The notes beneath the pieces were generated by a model. The model worked only from the letters and a program-made list of their open reading frames with translations. It had not been told where the DNA came from and did no database searches. From Dokdonella koreensis DS-123 (lineage in GTDB: Bacteria; Pseudomonadota; Gammaproteobacteria; Xanthomonadales; Rhodanobacteraceae): a stretch of 64,000 nt of DNA. The stretch is taken from the NCBI RefSeq assembly GCF_001632775.1, contig NZ_CP015249.1, positions 186,001 to 250,000 on the forward strand, given 5' to 3'. This document shows positions 1-8,600 of the stretch, one piece after another (the first letter of the stretch is position 1; every line of letters starts with the position of its first letter). The translations under genes were made by a program, and so were the position numbers.

Positions 1-156
1 TGCGCCCGTTCTGAATTCGCGCGTCGCACATCGCTACAATGCGTTCGATCGAACAGCGGCCCGACACGTCCGGAGGCCGCTCAGGGGGAAGGGAAGTGTC
101 CACAAAGCACGCTGCCGGGCGTTCCTGTATCGGTTCGGCACGACGACGGGGGCGCG

Positions 157-897
157 GTGGCTAGAGGTGTGAGTGAGAGCGGGACCGGCAGGCCTCCGTT
201 GCGAATCGCGCTGGTGGAGGACGATGCCGAGCTGCGCGACGCCATCCTGGCGCCGGCGCTGGTCGAGGCGGGATTCGAGGTTGCGGCATTCGGCAGCGCG
301 GCCGCGCTGTACCGTTCGCTGCTCCACCGCAGCTTCGACGTCGTCGTCCTCGATCTCACCCTGCCGGACGAGGACGGCTTCGAGGTAGCGCGCTACCTGC
401 GCTCGCTGTCGTCGATCGGGATCGTCATGCTCACCGGCCGCGGCGGCAGCCCCGACCGGGTCCGCGGGCTGCGCCACGGCGCCGACGCCTATCTGACCAA
501 GCCGCTGGACATCGACCTCCTCACCGCCACGCTGCACAGCCTGTCACGGCGCCTGGAACCGTCCGAGGCCGGCACGGCGCGCGGGCGCTGGCGGCTCGGC
601 GACGGCGACTGGAACCTGCTGACGCCGGACGGCGACTGCATCGACCTGACCGCGTCGGAGCGCAGCATCCTGCGCACGCTGTTCAACGCCGACGGCCAGC
701 CGGTGCAGCGCGAGGAGCTGATCGCCTGCCTGACCGGCGACGTCTACGATTTCGATCCGCACAGGCTGGAGATGCTGGTGCATCGCCTGCGGCGGAAGGT
801 CGCCGCGGGCTCGCGGCAGGCGCTGCCGCTGCGCGCCGTGCGCGGCAAGGGCTACGTGCTCGCGGTCTCGGGCCGCGTGGGCGCGGCGTCGGGCTAG
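157..897 (+). CDS. OmpR/PhoB-family response regulator
   Basis: 246-residue two-component response regulator, a cytoplasmic transcription factor controlled by phosphorylation. The receiver domain (about residues 15-130) shows the acidic pair in LVEDD, the phospho-acceptor Asp in VVLDLTLP and the conserved Lys in YLTKPLD. A winged-helix DNA-binding domain (about 150-240) ends with the usual RAVRGKGYVL wing. The start is GTG; the CDS could begin slightly downstream, since the first 13 residues precede the conserved LRIALVEDD strand. It converges on the histidine kinase at 905-2329 with only 7 bp between the stop codons, so the two are likely but not proven partners. Target genes cannot be read from the sequence. 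Confidence 0.93.
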   Translation: MARGVSESGTGRPPLRIALVEDDAELRDAILAPALVEAGFEVAAFGSAAALYRSLLHRSFDVVVLDLTLPDEDGFEVARYLRSLSSIGIVMLTGRGGSPDRVRGLRHGADAYLTKPLDIDLLTATLHSLSRRLEPSEAGTARGRWRLGDGDWNLLTPDGDCIDLTASERSILRTLFNADGQPVQREELIACLTGDVYDFDPHRLEMLVHRLRRKVAAGSRQALPLRAVRGKGYVLAVSGRVGAASG

Positions 898-904
898 GCG
901 CCGC

Positions 905-2329
905 TCAGGCAGCCGTCGCCCGCGGCAGGCGGACGAGGAAGCGCGCGCCTTCCGCGGTGTCCTCGGCGCTGATGTCGCCGCCGGCGTTGCGGACCAGGTT
1001 GGCCGCCACGGCCAGGCCCAGGCCCGTGCCCTGGCCGTTCGGCTTGGTCGTGAAGAACGGCTCGAAGATCCGCTCGCGAAGGTCCGCTGCGATGCCCGGG
1101 CCGGTGTCGGTGAACACGATGTCCACCGCGGCTTCGTGCGGACGGACCTGGATGTCGAAGCGGCCGCCGCCGGTCATCGCCTGGTTGGCGTTGGCGGCGA
1201 TGTTGAGCGCCACCAGCGCGAACTGCGCCGGATCGAACGCCACCGGGAGCGCGTCGCTGCCGACCACGTCGATGTGCATCCGGATGCCCGGGTCGAACAG
1301 CTGCAACAGCATCGGCTCCATGTCGCGCATCGCGCGGGCCGCGTCGAAGACCTCGATCCGGGTGGCGTCGTTGCGGCTGAAGTTCAGGAGATTCTGGGTG
1401 ATCGCCGCAGCGCGCCGCGCCGCCGACTCCATGCCGTCCAATGCCTGGCGCAGTTCATCCGGGTCGCGGCTCTTGCGGCCGCGTTGCGCGTAGCCGAGCA
1501 TCAATCCGAGCAAGTTGTTGAAATCGTGCGCCACGCCGCTCGCGAGGCGGCCGACGGCCTCGACTTTCTGTGCATGGACCAGCTGCTCGCGCACGCGCCC
1601 ATGCTCGGTGATTTCCGCTTCGAGGCGCTGGTTGACGCGGGCCAGCTCGTTGCCGCGCTGGTTCGCTTCGTTGAGGCTCTCGCGCAGTGCCGCCACGGCA
1701 CGGTCGATCACGATCGAGATCAGCAGGAACAGCACGGCCGTGATCGTCGCGCCGATCACCTCGTCGACGACCGAGGCGGCAGCGATCTTGCCGGTGCGCA
1801 TGTCCGTCGCCAGGCCGACCGCGAACGCGACGATCAGCCAGCCATACATCCACCACAGTGCGCGCCGTCCCAGCACGAGGCCGGCGACGACGATCCACAC
1901 GACCTGGATCGGCTGCTCGTAGGCCTGGGCGGTCAGACCGCTGGCGGCATAGGAAAGCACCATCAGCAGCGCGGCCACGCCGAGCAGCAGCCTCGCGGCT
2001 GCGCGGAACCGGCCGTGCCGGATCATCGCCAGGCTGATCCACGCCATCGTGGTCAGGGACAGGCTCATCACGAGGCTCGCCGTCTCGTCCGGACGCCACG
2101 GAAGGGCGCTTATCGCGATCCGGTACAGCCACATCAGCGGCGGAACGCAACCGATGACGATCAGCACGACCTGCAGCATCGGTGCATTGCGCCGGTCGAC
2201 CGGATCGTCGATCGGTGCGGCCGCCAGCCAGCGCCGGATGATGCGCCAGGGCGACGGGAACGGTCGCGGCGTACGGGAGGGCGTAGCGGCGTTCATCGAG
2301 GTTCGAAGGCGGGCGATGCCGACGCGCAT
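905..2329 (-). CDS. membrane sensor histidine kinase
   Basis: 474-residue sensor kinase. The N-terminal half (about residues 50-220) holds five to six hydrophobic segments and no recognisable periplasmic sensor domain. A short coiled coil leads into a HisKA domain whose phospho-acceptor His lies in GVAHDFNNLLG (near residue 267), the HDFNN type. The HATPase domain follows, with N box NIAANANQAM, G1 DTGPGIA and G2 GQGTGLGLAV. An alternative ATG at 2296 (MNAATPS) would give 463 residues; neither start has a strong ribosome site. It is transcribed toward the OmpR-type regulator and away from the giant DUF11 gene, so it may sense envelope conditions. That role is inference. Confidence 0.92.
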   Translation of the reverse strand: MRVGIARLRTSMNAATPSRTPRPFPSPWRIIRRWLAAAPIDDPVDRRNAPMLQVVLIVIGCVPPLMWLYRIAISALPWRPDETASLVMSLSLTTMAWISLAMIRHGRFRAAARLLLGVAALLMVLSYAASGLTAQAYEQPIQVVWIVVAGLVLGRRALWWMYGWLIVAFAVGLATDMRTGKIAAASVVDEVIGATITAVLFLLISIVIDRAVAALRESLNEANQRGNELARVNQRLEAEITEHGRVREQLVHAQKVEAVGRLASGVAHDFNNLLGLMLGYAQRGRKSRDPDELRQALDGMESAARRAAAITQNLLNFSRNDATRIEVFDAARAMRDMEPMLLQLFDPGIRMHIDVVGSDALPVAFDPAQFALVALNIAANANQAMTGGGRFDIQVRPHEAAVDIVFTDTGPGIAADLRERIFEPFFTTKPNGQGTGLGLAVAANLVRNAGGDISAEDTAEGARFLVRLPRATAA

Positions 2330-2681
2330 GCGCCGGACGGAACGCTCTTATACACACCGCCTCGACGCCAGCGCCAGCCGGGCATCGCCAGCGCCGGCAT
2401 CGGCGCACAAGGCGCTGCGCCGTCTGAAAACAAATGTGTCGCAATGTTTTCCGAGTGGAAAAGTGTGCAACGCCTCACGCGAATGAGAGATTTCGTGAGC
2501 ATGGGGTGAGGATACGTTAGTGATGGCCTTGGGCGGCCCCTCCTAGCATTAATGGAACAACAACTTAGGTCGGCCGCGGCGGTCAGCCGGGGCGTTCTGA
2601 GCGGTGCTCGGAGGATCGCGGTGGCGCGTGCGCCGTCGATCCGCAGCACTACCACCGTGAGCCGGTAACCAGGGGAAATCT
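2330..2681. other. divergent intergenic region, no gene seen
   Basis: 352 bases between the kinase (leftward) and the DUF11 giant (rightward). It must hold both promoters. It includes an AT-richer stretch around 2425-2470 and ends in an AGGGGAA ribosome site before the ATG at 2682. I could not assign -35/-10 boxes with confidence. Confidence 0.6.
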
Positions 2682-5600
2682 ATGGATCTGCTGCGCGAAG
2701 AAACGCAACGGCCGTCCGCCGCCGACACACTTTCCTTCACTCATCGTGGTCCTTGCCGCGATGGAGCGCCGCGACGCCTGCCTCCTGCGGCAGCCGGGAA
2801 CCTGCTCCGGTCGGCGGCAATGGCCCTTCTCGCCGGTGCATTCGTCGTGCTGGCCGCACCCGCGGGCGCGACGACGGTGTGGGAGGACTACCAGGGACGT
2901 GCGAGTGTCCCGGGAAGCCCCGGAACGAGCGATCCGCCGTTGCCGGCCGCTGCCAACAACTACCTGAATCTCAGTGCCGGCGCGGTGAACAACCTGCGCG
3001 CGGTGTCCGCTGATCCGGCAAACGCGACGCGGACCGGCAGCAGCCCGGCGATCGACAACGGACTCAACGTCACGCTCTGCAACCTGGTCGACAATCCGAG
3101 CAGCACGGCCTGCGACCTGCTGCTCCAAGGGCGCGTCACCTATGCCCTGATCCGCTTCCCGACCGCAGGCACCTGGGCCCTCAGCGTCGCCCATGACGAC
3201 GAGGTCGAGGTGCAGCTCTCGACCGACTACACCAACACCAACTACCGCAACGCCTCCTACGACATTCCGGTGGGCGCGATCGGTTCGTGGACCACTAGCC
3301 CGGCTGTTTTCGAATCGCTCGGCAACTTCACGGTCGGCCAGCCCGACAGCTGCGCGTTGCTGCGCATGTACTGGAACAATCAAGGCGGCATCAATTTCGC
3401 ACGGCTGGCCTGGCGTACGCCGGCGTCGGCACCGGTGAGCGCTGGCGTGCTGATTCCCGCGGCGCAGTTGTTCGATCCGGGCGACCCGGCCAGCTCGGCC
3501 GGCTGCGCCGGGTCGATCACCGGCACCGGCACCAGCATCACGTTGAACAAGATCGTCGATTCCCGTGTCGACGTCGCGGACCAGTTCCGCGTGCGCGTCG
3601 CCAACGGCGGCAACGCCGGCGATTTCCGCGAGGCGATCACCGTCGGCAGCGGGATCGGCCAGCAGGCCAGCACCGGCGCGATGCCGGCGACGGCTGGTGT
3701 CGGCTACCGCCTGGTCGATGCGATGGCTTCCGGCAGCGCATCGACGCTCGACGCCTACCAGGCTTCGATCGAATGCACCCGCAACGGAACCCCGTTCGTG
3801 CCGACGCCGGTGTCGACGGGAACCGAGATCGTGTGGGAAGTGACGCCGGCTGCCAACGAACAGATCACCTGCAACATCACCAATGCCGCCGTCAGCGGCG
3901 GCGCGCCGATCTGCGCCAATACCAACATGAGTTCGCAGTGGCGGTTCGGCCAGTTCGCCGGCCTGGACTTCAGCAGCGGATTGGTCGTGGTCGTCCCGTC
4001 CGCGGTCAATACGCTCGAGGGCGTGGCCACCACCTCCGACAACGCCGGCAATCTCCTGTTCTATACCGACGGGCTGACCGTTTGGAACCGCAATGATGTC
4101 CCGATGCCGAACGGCACCGGCCTGTTCGGCGATCCGTCCTCCACGCAGTCCGCGTTGATCGTGCCGGTGCCGGGCAGCACCGACCGCTACTACCTGTTCG
4201 CCGCCAATCAGTCGTTCACGGGCACCGGCCGGATCAGCTACAGCATCGTGGACATGTCGCTCAACGGCGGCCTCGGCGACGTGACCGCTACCAAGAACGT
4301 CGTGCTGCAGTCCGCCAACCCCGCCGAGAGCCCGATCGTCCTGGGCAACGCCGCCGAGAAGCTGTCCGGCGTGGCCAAGGCCAACGGACAGGATGCCTGG
4401 GTCGTGACGAGCACCCAGAGCGGGTCGCAGCTGTACGTCTGGTCGGTCACCGCGTCCGGGGTCACGCTCGCCGCGTCGCCGGATCCCGGCGGCGCAGCCA
4501 TCACGTTCTCCGGCGAGATGGATTTCTCCCCCGACGGCACGCGCCTGGCGCTGGCCAACGTCAATGCCGGCACGGTCCACGTCTACGACTTCGACACCAC
4601 GACCGGCACGATCGGCAACAAGCGCGTCATCACCGGTGTGCCGAGTGCCTATGGCATGGAATTCTCGCCGAACAGCGCGGTGCTCTACGCGTCGCGTGGC
4701 GGCGCGACGGTGCAAAGCGTCTACCAGTTCGACATGACGGCGCCGACGTTCCCGTCGACGCCGGCCGACGCGACCGCGACGTTCGACAGCGCGGCCAACG
4801 GCTTCAAGGCGATCGAACTCGGCCCCGACGGCCGCCTCTACGTCGCGCAGGCGTCCGGCAGCCACACCGCGGTCAACGGCCTGGACATCGTCGCCTTCCC
4901 GGACGTGGTCGGAACCGGTGCCGGCTATTCGCAGAATCCCGGGATCTTCCCGCCCGGGTCGGCTTCGACCAGCGGCCTGCCCAACGGCTTCACCTGTCCG
5001 GTCACCGCACTGGCCGTGGACTGGGGCGACGCGCCGGCCAGCTACGGCACCTTGCTGGCCAACGACGGCCCGCGACACGGCATCCCGGGCTACGATCCGG
5101 TCGCGCACACCGCGCCGCTGATGCTCGGTGCGCGCATCGACGGCGATGCCGACGGCCAGCCCTCGGCCAATGCCGATGGCGACGATGCCACCGGCATCGA
5201 CGACGAGGACGCCCTCAGCGGCCCCATCGTCCTGCAGCCGGGCGGAACGAGCATCACCCTGCAGGTCCCCGTGACGAATGCCACGGGCAGCGCGGCGACC
5301 CTCTACGCCTGGATCGACCTCGACGGCGACGGCGTTTTCGATGCCGGCGAGTTCACGTCGACGGCGGTCGCCGACGGCGCGACCAGCGCGACACTGGCCT
5401 GGACCGGCCTGGCCCCGCTCACCGACGGCCTCACCACCCATGCGCGACTGCGCCTCACGACGGCGGCGTTGCCGGCCGGCGCCGCACCGAATGGTGGCGA
5501 CGCACGGGCGCTGGGCATCGCACCGGACGGCGAAGTCGAGGATCATCCGGTGGTCGTGGCGACGTCGGTGCCGCTCACCTGCGAGGTTCCGTACAAGGAC

Positions 5601-8600
5601 ACCTTCGGCGCCGGCGCCGGCCCCGGACCGGCGCTGCCGCTGGGGCGCACGACCTACACCTATACGACCTCCCCCGCGCCCAACGACGGCTTCTACACGA
5701 TCAGCCCGGGCATCAACGGTCTCGGCGCGTGGTTCTCCGGCCCGGACCATACCGGCGATCCGGATGGACGGCTGATGCTGGTCAACGCCGGCGGGCCGGA
5801 CGAGCGCTTCTTCGCCCAGAGCTTCACGAACCTGGTCGCCGGTGCGCGCTACGACTTCTCGGCGTGGATCACCAATGTCTGCAACCGCGGGGCATCGGCG
5901 TCCTGCGTGACGTTGCCGCAGGTCGAGTTCCGCATCATCGATCCGGCGACCGGCGCCGTGCTGCAAAGCCTGGACACCGGCCCGATCGCCCACTCGACCG
6001 TGCTGCAGTGGAACCACTACAGCCTGACCTTCGTCGCCAGCCAGCCGACCGTGCGCCTGGAACTGGTCAACCGCGTGCCGGCCGCACCCGGCTACAGCGG
6101 AAACGACCTCGCGCTCGACGACATTGCGATCGGACAGGTCTGCGAGCTCGGCGATGCGCCGGACAGCTACGGCACGCTCAACGCCAGCGACGGCGCCGGT
6201 CATGTGCTGCAGGGCCCGATGCTGGGCGCCGCGCGTGACGGCGAGAATGACGGTGTTCCCGGCCCCGGCGCCGACGGCGACGACCTCAACGGTATCGACG
6301 ACGAGGACGCCTTCACCGGCCCGATCACGCTGGCGGCCGGCAGCGGTCCGCATACGCTGGCGGTTCCGGTGTCCAACATCGCGATCGCGACCCATCTGTA
6401 TTGCTGGATCGATTTCGACGGTAACGGCAGCTTCGACGACGACGAGGCGGCCACGGTGACGCTCGCGTCGGGGGCCACCAGCGGTACGTGCTCGTGGCCG
6501 GGCGGCGCGAGCCAGGCGCTCGGTTTCGGCCAGAACACGTATGCCCGTTTCCGCGTCACGACCGTCGAGCTCGGCAACACCGGTTTGCCGGGTGCCCAGG
6601 ACAGCCGTTCGATCGGCGTCGCGCCCGATGGTGAGGTCGAGGATCATCGCGTCGTGACGCCGACGGCCCCGTCGGTGGCGCTGACCAAGGCGCTGACCGG
6701 TGAATCGGGCAGCGCGGCCGGCCAGGCCGAGCCGGGCGAGCAGCTGACCTACACGATCACGCTGGCCAATACCGGCGGCAGCGCCGCCACCGGCTACGGC
6801 GTGACCGACGCGCTCGATCCGAACACCAGCTTCGTCAGTGCCAGCAACGGTGGCAGCCATGCGGCCGGTGTGGTGACCTGGACCAACCTCACCGTCCCGG
6901 CGGGTGGCAGCCTGACGCTGACCGTGGTGGTGACCGTCAACGACCCGCTGCCGGCCGGCGTGAGCCAGATCGCCAACGTGGCCTACGAGACCGGCACGAC
7001 GCCGCCGGCGTGTCCGCCTGCGGGTGGGCAGTGCGTGGTGATCCCGACCGCGCCGTCCGTTTCCCTCACCAAGGCGCTGACCGGTGAGTCGGGCAGCGTG
7101 ACCGGCCAGGCCGAGCTGGGCGAGCAGCTGACCTACACGATCACACTGGCCAACGCCGGCGGCAGCGCCGCCACCGCCTACGGCGTGACCGACGCGCTCG
7201 ACCCGAACACCAGCTTCGTCAGTGCCAGCAACGGTGGCAGCCATGCGGCCGGTGTGGTGAGCTGGACCAATCTCACCGTGCCGGCGGGTGGCAGCCTGAC
7301 GCTGACCGTGGTGGTGACCGTCAACGACCCGCTGCCGGCCGGCGTGAGCCGGATCGCCAACGTGGCCTACGAGACCGGCACGACGCCACCGCCGTGCCCG
7401 CCCGCGGGCGGGCAGTGCGTGGTGATCCCGACGGTGCCGCAGCTGAGCGTGGCCAAGTCGGCCGGTACGCCGACCGCAACCGGCACGCCGGGCCAGTTCA
7501 CGCTGGCCTACACGATCACCGTCGGCAACGCCGGTGGCAGTGCCGGCCAGTACGACCTGTCCGATACGTTCGACTTCAACGGCGCCACGGTGACCGCGGT
7601 GACGACGCCGGCCTATGCCAGCAGCACCGGCGACATCCAGGACGGCATCCCCGGCGGCTTCGGCGCGCCGGCCGGCGGCACGATCGTGACCGGCGAGACG
7701 CTCGGCGCGCTCGGCAGCGAGACCTGGACCTACACGGTGACCTATCTGCTGGACGACCCGGTAACGGCGGCCGACTGCGCCGATCCGGCCGGTGGCCTGC
7801 GCAACCGCGCGGCACTCGGCGGGGGAGCGAGCGGTGCTCCGCCGGCGACGACCTGTACCGGCGCGCCGAACGTGAACCTGCTCAAGACCGCCGGCGCTCC
7901 GGTGCCGACCGGCACGCCGAACGAGTTCACGCTGGCCTACACGGTCGAGGTGAGCAACACCGGCAGCCTGGCGGGGCTCTACACGCTGGGCGATACGCTG
8001 ACGTTCGCCGGCGCGACGGTGACGGCGATCAGCACGCCGGTGTTCGCCTCGTCGACCGGCGATCCGCAGGACGGCACGCTGGGTGCGTTCGCCGCACCGG
8101 CGGGCGGCACGATCGTGACCGACGAACCGATCGCCGCCAGCGGCGCGGAGCGCTGGGCGTATACGGCGACCTACGTGGTGACCGATGCGGGCGCGGCGCA
8201 GGACTGCGCCGATCCGGCGGGCGGCCTGCGCAACCGGGCGGACCTGGGCGGCAGCTTCAGCGGCCAGTCCAGCACCTGCACCGGCGCGGCGGCGGTGGTG
8301 CTCGGCAAGAGCGCCAGCGGCCCGACGCCGACCGGCACCGCCAACGAGTACGCGATCGACTACCTGGTCAGCGTGCAGAACAACGGCACGCTGGGCGGCG
8401 TCTACGATCTGGCCGACACGTTCACGTTCCCGGGCGCCACGATCAGCGCGGTGAGCGCGGTGACGCACGGTGGCGGTGATCCGCTGTCCACGCCGCTGGG
8501 TACGCTGACGGTGGCCGGCGGGACGATCGTGACCGGCGAGACGATCGCGGCCGGCGGCGAGGAGACCTATGCCTACCGGGTGACCTTCACGCTCGACAGC

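Noticed and set aside
35-40. TACAAT as a -10 box for the response regulator
   Set aside because: No convincing -35 at the right distance and over 110 bp from the start codon; not enough to call a promoter.
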